Below, in pieces: positions 1 to 6,411 of a stretch of 14,449 bases of DNA (positions are counted from its first letter, which is position 1; every line of letters begins with the position of its first letter). The translations under genes were made by a program, and so were the position numbers. Under the pieces are notes generated by a model. That model ran no database searches and had not been told where the DNA came from. It saw only the letters and a program-made list of their open reading frames with translations. Source of the DNA: Candidatus Dadabacteria bacterium (GTDB lineage Bacteria > Desulfobacterota_D > UBA1144 > Nemesobacterales > Nemesobacteraceae); contig JAPOSJ010000141.1 in assembly GCA_026709745.1 (NCBI GenBank), positions 1-14,449 on the forward strand, read 5' to 3'.

Positions 1-210
1 CTCTATTAACTCCTGCCTTCTTAAAAACTCGCATATAACGCAAATAAAAATTCTTTGTTCTGTAATTCTAGTTATAGAACATTAAATTGTTGTTCCATCA
101 GTAATATTCGGAACTTTCGTTCATAAAACTATCATAAAAGTCTTTAACATGTCAAGAAGTTTAAAATAGGAAGTTTTTTCTAAGATACAGCCTCCAAGCA
201 AGTCTTTTCC
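1..210. other. AT-rich non-coding stretch at window edge
   Basis: No complete gene is visible here. The bases are strongly AT-rich and lie downstream of the stop of rnr. I see no strong G+C stem followed by a T-run that would clearly terminate rnr. A short frame open from the left edge to about base 85 cannot be judged without the flanking sequence. Besides the palindrome at 57-80, a looser dyad GTTCC (92-96) / GGAAC (110-114) is present. Confidence 0.5.
57..80. repeat. imperfect 24-bp palindrome (GTTCT-TAA...TTA-AGAAC)
   Basis: The left arm GTTCT-G-TAA pairs with the right arm TTA-T-AGAAC around a six-base centre, giving eight matching pairs with one mismatch per arm. The symmetry suggests a dimeric-protein operator or a weak RNA hairpin. 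No gene start lies close enough inside the window to say which. Chance cannot be excluded in AT-rich DNA. Confidence 0.35.
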
Positions 211-2175
211 TCACCGAACGGAGGAAGACTGTCTGGACGCAAGATCAAATGTAAGTCTTCTTTTACCCATGTCCGCAGATACAAGCTTCACGCGGACTTC
301 CTCTCCGAGTTCGAACCACTTCCTTTTAGTGCCCCTGATCTTGTAGAAATGCTCAGGTATAAGCCCCTCGACAAAGTGCTCCTCTATCTCTACGAAAACC
401 CCGAAGGGGTGTATACTCAGTACTTTCCCGTGAAACACCTCGCCCACACGGCTTTTCATGAAGTTCGCCGTTTCAAGGTTCATGAACTGTCGTTCCGCAT
501 CTTCAGCAGTTCTCTCGAAAATCGAGCAACGCTCGGCTATGAGCCCGAGACTGGAAGAATTATAGAAAGGCGGCTTTTTCCCCAGTATGTCGTCAATGAT
601 CCTGTGGACAACAAGGTCCGAATACCTTCTTATGGGAGAAGTAAAATGTGTGTAATCGTCTATCGCCAAGCCGAAATGGGGAACATGCTTTGTCGAGTAA
701 GCAGCTTTTTTGAGTGCTCGAAGGATCATGAAATTTATCTGTTCCCGATTTTTCCTTCCTGAAGCGGCTTTCATAACCGCCTGTATATCGGGCTGTCTGA
801 CCTTGCTCCCGAAATTCGCCTTGATGCCTATTTTGAGAAGATTCTCGCGCAGCTGCTCTATTGAGTCCGGATCAGGTGGCTCATGAATCCTGTAAATCGA
901 TTCAAACCCGTTTGTGAAAACAAACTCCGCAACAACGGAGTTTGCCATAATCATGAATTCCTCTATTATTTCGTGGGCAACGTTTCGTTTAGACCTGTCA
1001 ACGCCCCTTACCTCCCCAGTGGAATCCCGAAGCAGCACTGCATCGGGGAAATCAAAGTCAAGACCGCCGTTGCCGATTCTGCGTTCCCTGAGTTTATGAT
1101 AGAGTTCCCTCATCAAAAGCAGTGATGAAACAATGTTTTTGCCGCGGGAAGATGAACCGCCGCTAAGGACAGCAGCAACCTCGCAGTAGGTAAGCCTGGC
1201 GGAACTCTTTATCACGCTGTTATATATTCTCGAATCCTTAAGTCTTCCTGAGGAATCGAAGTTAATCTCAACTGTCTTTGTAAGGCGTCTTTTTTCTGGG
1301 CGCAGACTACATAGGTCGTTTGAGAGCTTCTCGGGAAGCATCGGGATAACCCTGTCAGAGAGATAAGTGCTTGTAGTTCTGCGGGCCGCTTCCTGATCGC
1401 ACGCGCTTCCGGGCGCCACGTAATGAGAAACATCCGCGATACTTACCCAGAGCCTGTATCCCTCGCGGATTTTTTTTATCCCCACCGCGTCGTCAAAATC
1501 TTTTGCGTCTTCCCCATCTATCGTGAAAATAGTCTGTTTCTCGAGGTTTTTTCTCGTGGAAAGATTTCCGTTTGAGAGTTCCTCGCGAAGTTCCCCGACT
1601 TCTTTTGTCACGCTGGGCGAGAAAGTCTCCGAAAGACCATACTCCGAGATAATCCCTTTTTTTTCTGTTTCGATTTCTCCAGACCGACCCAGATGTTCAA
1701 TCACCCTGGCCGATTTTCTCCCAAGACGGGCTTCTATGACTACGAGATCGCCTTCGCGAAAACCGTTTCTCTTATCCTGACTCTCAATTTGGCACTCGGG
1801 AATCTCCGCCCTTCTGGGACATGCGACGAAACCTCCGTTAGCCTCTCTCAATTCGGCCAGAACCCTGAGGTCCATCCTGCCGGAAAAGCCGTTTGGCCCG
1901 GTTTTTTTCCGGCTGCCTTTTGGAAGTGAAGCTGAATTTCCCCCATTGCTCCGGTCGGTCCTGCGAGTGTCTTTTCTGAGTCCTCGAAAACGGTAACGGC
2001 CCCTATGATCCCTTTTCAATTTTCCCTCAACGGCCATACTCTTCAGCGTGGCGCGGAGATTTTTCCTTTTTCTCTCGGAAAGTCCAAGTTCCCGGAGGAT
2101 ACCGCCCTCGGAGAGAGTTCTCCCTTCCTTTTCGTTTAACAATTTTAAAATTCGTGATTCTCTTTTACTTGGCAT
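211..2175 (-). CDS. rnr: ribonuclease R (RNB-family 3'-5' exoribonuclease)
   Basis: RNase R degrades structured RNA processively from the 3' end in the cytoplasm, acting in mRNA and rRNA turnover. The 654-residue product has the full family architecture. A winged-helix-like segment (about 5-65) is followed by a basic linker and cold-shock/OB segments (about 100-210). The RNB catalytic domain contains the metal-binding signature IDGEDAKDFDDAV at 219-231, with aspartates D220, D226, D228 and D229, and the motif THFTSPIRRYSDLVVHR at 509-525. A C-terminal S1 domain spans about 577-645. Length is somewhat below the E. coli enzyme (about 800) because the N-terminal region and C-terminal basic tail are short. 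The ATG start at 2175 fits homology, although the purine-rich AGAGGG upstream is about 15 bases away, so the ribosome binding site is poor. The gene is divergent from the small membrane protein gene. Confidence 0.95.
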   Translation of the reverse strand: MPSKRESRILKLLNEKEGRTLSEGGILRELGLSERKRKNLRATLKSMAVEGKLKRDHRGRYRFRGLRKDTRRTDRSNGGNSASLPKGSRKKTGPNGFSGRMDLRVLAELREANGGFVACPRRAEIPECQIESQDKRNGFREGDLVVIEARLGRKSARVIEHLGRSGEIETEKKGIISEYGLSETFSPSVTKEVGELREELSNGNLSTRKNLEKQTIFTIDGEDAKDFDDAVGIKKIREGYRLWVSIADVSHYVAPGSACDQEAARRTTSTYLSDRVIPMLPEKLSNDLCSLRPEKRRLTKTVEINFDSSGRLKDSRIYNSVIKSSARLTYCEVAAVLSGGSSSRGKNIVSSLLLMRELYHKLRERRIGNGGLDFDFPDAVLLRDSTGEVRGVDRSKRNVAHEIIEEFMIMANSVVAEFVFTNGFESIYRIHEPPDPDSIEQLRENLLKIGIKANFGSKVRQPDIQAVMKAASGRKNREQINFMILRALKKAAYSTKHVPHFGLAIDDYTHFTSPIRRYSDLVVHRIIDDILGKKPPFYNSSSLGLIAERCSIFERTAEDAERQFMNLETANFMKSRVGEVFHGKVLSIHPFGVFVEIEEHFVEGLIPEHFYKIRGTKRKWFELGEEVRVKLVSADMGKRRLTFDLASRQSSSVR

Positions 2176-2221
2176 TTTATAAGCACGGCCCTCTGCCTTG
2201 CGGAACTCCGTTCTGTAAGAA

Positions 2222-2249
2222 TTGAAATTTACCGAGACTCGTATACAAT
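2222..2249 (+). promoter_or_regulatory. sigma-70-type promoter for the small membrane protein gene
   Basis: TTGAAA (2222-2227) and TACAAT (2244-2249) are separated by 16 bases, close to the -35/-10 consensus. Transcription would start near 2256 and give a leader of about 34 bases before the ATG at 2290. The rnr promoter must lie in the same divergent region. Confidence 0.5.
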
Positions 2250-2289
2250 AGTGCCGCCTTTAATTAATTTCTGCTCTCTGGAGTTTCGT

Positions 2290-2472
2290 ATGCTTAGAAC
2301 AAATATTATAGGAGGAATTCTTATAACTGCACTAGTTCTTTTTATAGTAGGTTTCGGAATTTCTCTCAAATTCTCACTTGACTGGTCCTTTTACTTCAAG
2401 ATTCTATCGGTAGTAGGCGCGGTTGCGCTTGCGGTCTCTGTTATAGTCCACCTTATACCTTCAAGAAACTGA
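2290..2472 (+). CDS. 60-residue two-helix membrane protein, function unknown
   Basis: I do not recognise this small protein. It has two hydrophobic segments, about residues 8-25 (IGGILITALVLFIVGFGI) and 35-56 (YFKILSVVGAVALAVSVIVHLI), joined by a short polar turn containing K27 and D31. It ends in a positively charged tail, so a hairpin in the inner membrane is likely. The ATG at 2290 is preferred over the in-frame GTG at 2251. The sequence TGGAG sits six bases upstream of the ATG, and the extra 13 residues would add polar material ahead of the helix. A plausible promoter lies just upstream. The gene faces pilM tail-to-tail, with 38 bases between the stops. Its reality rests on the coincidence of promoter, ribosome binding site and membrane pattern, not on homology. 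Confidence 0.6.
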   Translation: MLRTNIIGGILITALVLFIVGFGISLKFSLDWSFYFKILSVVGAVALAVSVIVHLIPSRN

Positions 2473-2510
2473 TCCGGTACTTAGAATTCCCTACCCGTTT
2501 TCTTACCCGT

Positions 2511-3518
2511 TCACAAACCCCTGAGTGCGAGACCTACGGCAACCGCCATCTTCGGGGCCAGATGTTCAACGTACTTGGGGTCAAAACGGGAGTCTTCAAT
2601 TTCAATATTCTGAAAAGGGTTCCAGATCTCTACCGGTATACCTGCATCTGCGGCAACCTGATCCCGAATGGCCGCAATCCTTGAAGATCCTCCGCAAAGA
2701 ACTATCCGCTCAATTGCGCCGCCGATTTCGTCAAAAACCGTCCTTATTTCGCCTGCGACCCGAGCGATGAACTCCTCAAAGACCCCTTCTATTTCATCAT
2801 ATATGCTATAGCTTCTCACACTGCATTTTATTCTCTCAGCTTCCTCATAGGTTATTTTGAATTTCTCCATCAAGTGAGACGTAATCCACTGTCCCCCAAG
2901 TGGAATATCCCTTAACACGCAAGGCACCTTATCATCCAAAACGCTCAGATTGGTCCCCGACGCTCCGATGTTTACAAGTGCCACCCTTTCAGCATTATCT
3001 CCGTGAAAAAACGTGTAGGCGTTTGAGATAGCCATGGCGTCAATATCGATTACGGGGGCGCGCAGACCCGCAGCAGCAATCGAGTTTTTATACTCCTGCA
3101 CAATCTTTTTAGAAACTGCGGCGACAAGTACAGAGGGCTGCCCGGATACTTCGTCACTCGGAACAAGAGTGGTGTAGCTGTAGTTAACATCGCTTATGTT
3201 TATTGAAAGAGCTGAGCTGACAATATCTGGAACGAGTTTTTTTATGTCTTTCCCGAGAAAATTCTCGGGGACGTCAACAACCTTAAAAGCAACGGCTTCG
3301 CCTGAGAGACCCATAACTGCCTTTTTTTTTCTTACTCCCAGGCCGGAAACTAGATTCGATATAACCGCGGAAACCACATCGTCTCTTGAAATTGATTTGC
3401 GGGTTATGGCGTCGTATGGAAACAGCGCCTCCCCGATGTTTTCAAGACGGCAGTTCCCACCCGCGAGGGAAAGCTCCACAACCTTGACGGAATTTGAACC
3501 TATATCTATCCCTACCAC
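2511..3518 (-). CDS. pilM: PilM-like type IV pilus assembly ATPase (actin-like fold)
   Basis: PilM is a cytoplasmic actin/FtsA-like ATP-binding protein that docks on the N-terminal tail of PilN in the type IV pilus alignment complex. The 335 residues show the actin-fold signatures: phosphate-1 loop VGIDIGSNSVKVVEL (2-16), phosphate-2 VNIGASGTNLSVL (182-194) and the adenosine motif IVLCGGSSRIAAIRDQV (272-288). The family's GGQWIT...EEAERIK stretch lies at 208-231 and the LAPKMAVAVGLALRG ending at 320-334. No pilN, pilO, pilP or pilQ follows; the next gene downstream is convergent. This PilM is therefore outside its usual operon and sits 110 bases downstream of a lipoprotein gene. The only standard in-frame start is the GTG at 3518, with a weak ribosome binding site, yet a PilM-typical leader continues upstream in frame (see findings). 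Low-similarity stretches (about 90-110) suggest a diverged role. Confidence 0.85.
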   Translation of the reverse strand: MVGIDIGSNSVKVVELSLAGGNCRLENIGEALFPYDAITRKSISRDDVVSAVISNLVSGLGVRKKKAVMGLSGEAVAFKVVDVPENFLGKDIKKLVPDIVSSALSINISDVNYSYTTLVPSDEVSGQPSVLVAAVSKKIVQEYKNSIAAAGLRAPVIDIDAMAISNAYTFFHGDNAERVALVNIGASGTNLSVLDDKVPCVLRDIPLGGQWITSHLMEKFKITYEEAERIKCSVRSYSIYDEIEGVFEEFIARVAGEIRTVFDEIGGAIERIVLCGGSSRIAAIRDQVAADAGIPVEIWNPFQNIEIEDSRFDPKYVEHLAPKMAVAVGLALRGL

Positions 3519-3628
3519 GGAATTTTCGCCACCACGAAATTCTTGCCCGAAGAGAATGAAAAGCGCTTGGGGAAATTACGGAAAAGAAGTTTTTTTAACG
3601 GAAAAATCAACGAAGCGGGAACTGGAAA

Positions 3629-3994
3629 CTACTCCTCCACGGAATCATAATATATCTGCACTTCCCTTGAATGTGCGTTCGGGGGGAGGCTCTCGAAACT
3701 GGCAGTGAAGAAAAAGCTCTCAAGCGGATCAAGTCTTTCCCCTTCCTCAACAGACGCGGACGTCACAGCAATAGCGTTTCCATCCGAATCTTTTATAAAA
3801 ATAACAACGTAAACAGAATGTACCGGAAAATTCGCCGTGTTCACTACGGCTCCGTTAAAATCTACGCTCCCATCAAAGTTCTCAGTCTGAAGAACCGGCC
3901 CGTCAAGCTCAACGACGGATTCCTCCGCTGCGCAGGCTGCAAAAAGAAAAACTGCGAGGACGAATAACGATCTGATCAGAAGTTTAGTTTTCAT
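3629..3994 (-). CDS. small lipoprotein with FxLyD-like immunoglobulin-type domain
   Basis: The product has 121 residues. A basic n-region (MKTK...R8) is followed by a hydrophobic stretch and a lipobox ending in AAC at C21, so it should be acylated and anchored in the envelope. The rest (about 30-115) is predicted beta-rich. It has the pattern seen in extracytoplasmic FxLyD/DUF3426-type domains: a hydrophobic GAVVNTANFPVHSVYVVIFIKD stretch split around 48-69, then EGERLDPLESFFFTASFE (83-100). These domains are usually interaction modules, and no enzymatic motif is seen. Its ATG overlaps the stop of the upstream membrane-protein gene (ATGA, 3991-3994), which strongly suggests translational coupling and joint function. 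Domain assignment is by pattern only and moderate in confidence; lipoprotein status is well supported. Confidence 0.75.
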   Translation of the reverse strand: MKTKLLIRSLFVLAVFLFAACAAEESVVELDGPVLQTENFDGSVDFNGAVVNTANFPVHSVYVVIFIKDSDGNAIAVTSASVEEGERLDPLESFFFTASFESLPPNAHSREVQIYYDSVEE

Positions 3995-4752
3995 TTCTCC
4001 AGTTTGGCACCTGCGTTTGAGATTGAGATGACGTTAGCCGTGTCTGCAGTCTTTTTCTCCGCAGACTTTTTGTCTTCAGAAGCATGATCTTCTATTATGT
4101 CTCCGAGAACCTTGTGCATAAGCTTAAGAGCGCCTATCGAGTGCTCCTTGAGATAACCATCGCCAAAAGCAATTTCCTCTTTTCTCCTTCTGAAAAACAG
4201 TTGTAGAATGAAGGCCTGGTTGTTAAGTACCACTAAAATGGCTACGTAGAGCAGAAAGTTATCGGAAAAAACCTTCTTCATTAATGTTTTCGTATCGGAG
4301 TCAATCTTGACTATGCCGAGCGGCCCCTCAACCTGGGGAGCCAGAAACGGAACGGAAACGGAAATTTTTCCGGCGTATTTTTCAACCGAGTACCCCTCAG
4401 GCGGATAAGCATTTTCAAGAAAGTGCCCGGAAGCCATCTCATTTTCCTGCTGCTTGGTGAAGGTAACGCTGAAAAACTTGGGAGAAACTCCGAAGGTGTT
4501 AAACAATTTCTCCCTGCCCAGCCTCTCGTCAAGAAAAAGATAGAACTCGTCGCTTGTAGATGCCTCTCCGCGGTTCTGGTAAAAATTGGTCGCCTGGCCT
4601 CCTATGGTCTCGGCAATAGCCCGGGTTCTTGTCACAAACTCTTTTTTAGCATTGTCAAACTGGAAATAAAACACTACGCCTATAAGAGCAATAATTCCCA
4701 GCTCAACCATGAATATTTTGAGCAGCAGTCCAAGCTTCTGATTCAGGCGCAT
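3991..4752 (-). CDS. two-TM inner-membrane protein with extracytoplasmic sensor-like domain
   Basis: I do not recognise this 253-residue protein by name. Helix 1 spans about 10-31 and helix 2 about 165-187, followed immediately by RRRKEE, so positive-inside topology puts both termini in the cytoplasm. The 33-163 loop lies outside. That loop has a helical stretch then a beta segment ending in EGPLGIVKIDSDTKTLMKK (142-160), which resembles the end of Cache/PAS-like extracytoplasmic sensor domains. The cytoplasmic tail (188-253) is short, charged and helical, and lacks kinase, HAMP, methyl-accepting or cyclase signatures, so any output must go through a partner. Its start overlaps the XRE regulator gene by 10 bases and its stop overlaps the lipoprotein start by 4, so the three are probably expressed together. 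A sensor that signals to the XRE protein or organises the envelope partners is inference. Confidence 0.7.
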   Translation of the reverse strand: MRLNQKLGLLLKIFMVELGIIALIGVVFYFQFDNAKKEFVTRTRAIAETIGGQATNFYQNRGEASTSDEFYLFLDERLGREKLFNTFGVSPKFFSVTFTKQQENEMASGHFLENAYPPEGYSVEKYAGKISVSVPFLAPQVEGPLGIVKIDSDTKTLMKKVFSDNFLLYVAILVVLNNQAFILQLFFRRRKEEIAFGDGYLKEHSIGALKLMHKVLGDIIEDHASEDKKSAEKKTADTANVISISNAGAKLEK

Positions 4753-5156
4753 TTTACGAACTCTTCAAGTATCTTGCGTAGCTTGTTATCCTGAGAATGT
4801 CTTAAAAGCATGAAAACCATTCCCGCAAAATCCTTCTTTATCTCTCCGTCAAGAGTTCTGTAAAGCTTGATGAGCATTTTTTCCTCGTTTGTCAGAACCT
4901 CGAGTTCCTGCTCGGATATGTCCTCTTTCTCGATGAACCTTTTGAGTCTCTCAGCCCTTGAAACGCTCCAGAGTTCCTCAACCCTGATCCCCAGAATCGA
5001 AGATATCTGCTGACAGCGGTCAAAACAGGGGGCGTCAACCTTACCTGTTTCAAGCTGGTGTATATAAACACTTGAGACATCAAGGGATCGAGCCAGATTC
5101 TCCTGCGTGATCTTCTTTCTCTTTCTTATCCTCTTTAAATAATCACCGAATCTCAT
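4743..5156 (-). CDS. XRE-family helix-turn-helix transcriptional regulator
   Basis: The product has 137 residues. The N-terminal part (about 4-62) is a Cro/C1-type HTH_3 domain: FGDYLKRIRKRKK, then ITQENLARSLDVSS as helices 2 and 3, VYIHQLETGKV as the recognition region and the closing ISSILGIRVEELW. The C-terminal 75 residues are helical and charged (EQELEVLTNEEKMLIKLYRT), probably for dimerisation or partner contact. There is no peptidase or sugar-binding domain. GGAG six bases before the ATG supports the start. It is the first gene of the cluster leading through the sensor-like membrane protein and the lipoprotein to pilM. A local regulator of this operon is the simplest reading. The upstream region is AT-rich, but I could not identify a convincing operator. 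Confidence 0.9.
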   Translation of the reverse strand: MRFGDYLKRIRKRKKITQENLARSLDVSSVYIHQLETGKVDAPCFDRCQQISSILGIRVEELWSVSRAERLKRFIEKEDISEQELEVLTNEEKMLIKLYRTLDGEIKKDFAGMVFMLLRHSQDNKLRKILEEFVKCA

Positions 5157-5364
5157 TCAAAACTCCGCTGAGAATAAAGTAGTACTGTTTTGCTAAGTGT
5201 AACTTATTGAATATAACAAAACAATATGGCCGCAGGGACTTAACTCTATGGATTAAAAATAGGGAAAACAGGTTGAGTAAGTCAATCCACGGCTTCTTTT
5301 GTCCCTTTGCAATTCAGTGCTCAGTTAAGTGCTACGGCCAAATAACATGTCTGAAAATTACTCT

Positions 5365-5391
5365 GGGGTATGTGTTCTTATACCTTACCCC
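5365..5391. repeat. inverted repeat GGGGTA...TACCCC
   Basis: The outer arms GGGGTA (5365-5370) and TACCCC (5386-5391) can pair. An alternative nested stem, GGTAT (5367-5371) with ATACC (5380-5384), competes with them. It lies ten bases before the perfect hairpin at 5401-5423, so the two could form a small structured element. Confidence 0.4.
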
Positions 5392-5400
5392 TAAACGCTT

Positions 5401-5423
5401 GTCGGCAGTTATAAACTGCCGAC
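5401..5423. repeat. perfect 10-bp stem hairpin with ATA loop
   Basis: GTCGGCAGTT (5401-5410) and AACTGCCGAC (5414-5423) are exact reverse complements around a three-base loop. Neither strand has a T-run directly after the stem, so it is not a textbook intrinsic terminator. It could be part of a small RNA, a protein-binding palindrome, or a terminator helped by Rho. The stem is too long and exact to be ignored as chance. Confidence 0.6.
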
Positions 5424-5633
5424 CTATATCCAATACCAGGTAAAAAAATCACATTCAGGTCAAACTTAATAGTAAGAGCAGTCACAGAACCAAGTAAGTG
5501 GCGGGTCGAGAAGAATTTTAATTTCCGCCTGTTCAAGAAGCCGGGTTTTTAATGCTCAAGAAACGGCAGCTCTTGTTCACAATAGAGCGACAAAAGCTTA
5601 GGGAAGTTACGCTGAAGTCTGAATAAGAAAAAA

Positions 5634-6074
5634 TCAGAAAATCGCACAGGTGCTGATCACCTGGCGCAGAACCGATGTACGGATAAACCTCCGCTTGTAT
5701 TCATTGATAATCCTGTCTATACCAGAAGCGGAACCTCCATCTGAAGGGACAAGGATTATAAGCACTTTCGTATCCTCTTTTATGAGCACTTCGTCGGAAT
5801 CTGTATACTGTCCGTAAGCGTCAATAAGTGTAAGTCCATCCGGGAATTCAGGGGTGATGGTGTCTTCAAGAAACCTGCCCCAGTCCTCATCAGTCACGAC
5901 CTGGCGATTATTCGCGTCTCCGCGTCCGAAGAAAAGTCTGTATTCGGTATAAGGCTCGGTACCGTCAGGACACGGATTTGTCTGTGCCTCGGAAGAGCAT
6001 GACAGAATGGAAACGCAAAGAGCAAGAACCACCGTAACGGCGAGAGTACCTGTCATTTGATTAAACACCTTCAT
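5634..6074 (-). CDS. DUF3574 family lipoprotein
   Basis: The product has 146 residues. An N-terminal hydrophobic signal ends in the lipobox-like ILSC with C26, so it is probably lipid-anchored. The body matches the DUF3574 pattern: YRLFFGRGD (about 47-55), VVTDEDWGRFLEDTITPEFP (59-78), DGLTLIDAYGQY (79-90), KEDTKVLIILV and a closing YKRRFIRTSVLRQV helix (126-139). DUF3574 proteins are secreted or periplasmic proteins of unknown biochemical role, so no function is assigned. The start at 6074 lacks a strong ribosome binding site. The internal ATG at 6056 is preceded by AAGGTG at good spacing, but starting there would remove the lysine needed in the signal's n-region, so 6074 is kept. It lies 75 bases downstream of tRNA-Phe on the same strand, with no clear terminator between. 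Confidence 0.85.
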   Translation of the reverse strand: MKVFNQMTGTLAVTVVLALCVSILSCSSEAQTNPCPDGTEPYTEYRLFFGRGDANNRQVVTDEDWGRFLEDTITPEFPDGLTLIDAYGQYTDSDEVLIKEDTKVLIILVPSDGGSASGIDRIINEYKRRFIRTSVLRQVISTCAIF

Positions 6075-6149
6075 AATGAATCACAACCCAGCCTAAGGTT
6101 GGCAAAGCCGAAAGAGCCTGTTCCCGCAAAATCACTGTAGAAAATAATG

Positions 6150-6222
<73 letters not shown>

Positions 6223-6294
6223 AACAATAAGCGGGCTTTAATTCTACCCGAAGAGAATATTTTGTTTCAAGAAAGAACACATCTCACAATAGAC

Positions 6295-6332
6295 AAAGGG
6301 CTCCGGCCCTTTCTCAAGAACCGAAGCCCTTT
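6295..6332 (-). terminator. terminator-like hairpin downstream of the porin gene
   Basis: Read on the minus strand, AAAGGGCTTCGG pairs with CCGGAGCCCTTT in a 12-bp stem with a 14-base loop. The one non-Watson-Crick pair is G-U in minus-strand RNA but A-C on the plus strand, so the structure favours minus-strand transcripts. A shorter competing stem (AAAGGGC/GCCCTTT, 6295-6312) overlaps it. The stem ends in UUU followed by a U-rich but broken run, so intrinsic termination may be incomplete. It sits 80 bases after the porin stop and separates the amt-porin operon from tRNA-Phe. Confidence 0.65.
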
Positions 6333-6411
6333 TAACACAGAAAAAATAGGGTGAGGTATGGAGAGATGGTTTTTTTTCTTCTGTGTTGTAGTTGTTTTCC
6401 TTTATATATAT

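Larger units (their letters stand above)
5157..5633. other. 477-base intergenic region with two hairpins, no convincing gene
   Basis: This lies between the XRE gene, whose promoter must be at its left end, and the stop of the DUF3574 gene. The longest frame (5207-5443, +) has no ribosome binding site, no recognisable motif and a tyrosine/cysteine-rich low-quality composition, so I do not call it. The notable content is a pair of consecutive inverted repeats at 5365-5391 and 5401-5423. The remainder (about 5440-5633) shows nothing I can name and no clear terminator for either neighbour. Confidence 0.5.

Noticed and set aside
2492..2511. Direct repeat of TACCCGTT between the convergent genes
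   Set aside because: Two eight-base copies twelve bases apart, without further copies or symmetry, are too little to interpret.
5207..5443. Possible 78-residue protein on the plus strand
   Set aside because: No ribosome binding site and no recognisable motif; it runs through both hairpins of the intergenic region.
6088..6102. CCAGCC-TAA-GGTTGG hairpin between tRNA-Phe and the DUF3574 gene
   Set aside because: Short six-pair stem with a wobble and no T-run; not enough for a terminator or RNA element call.
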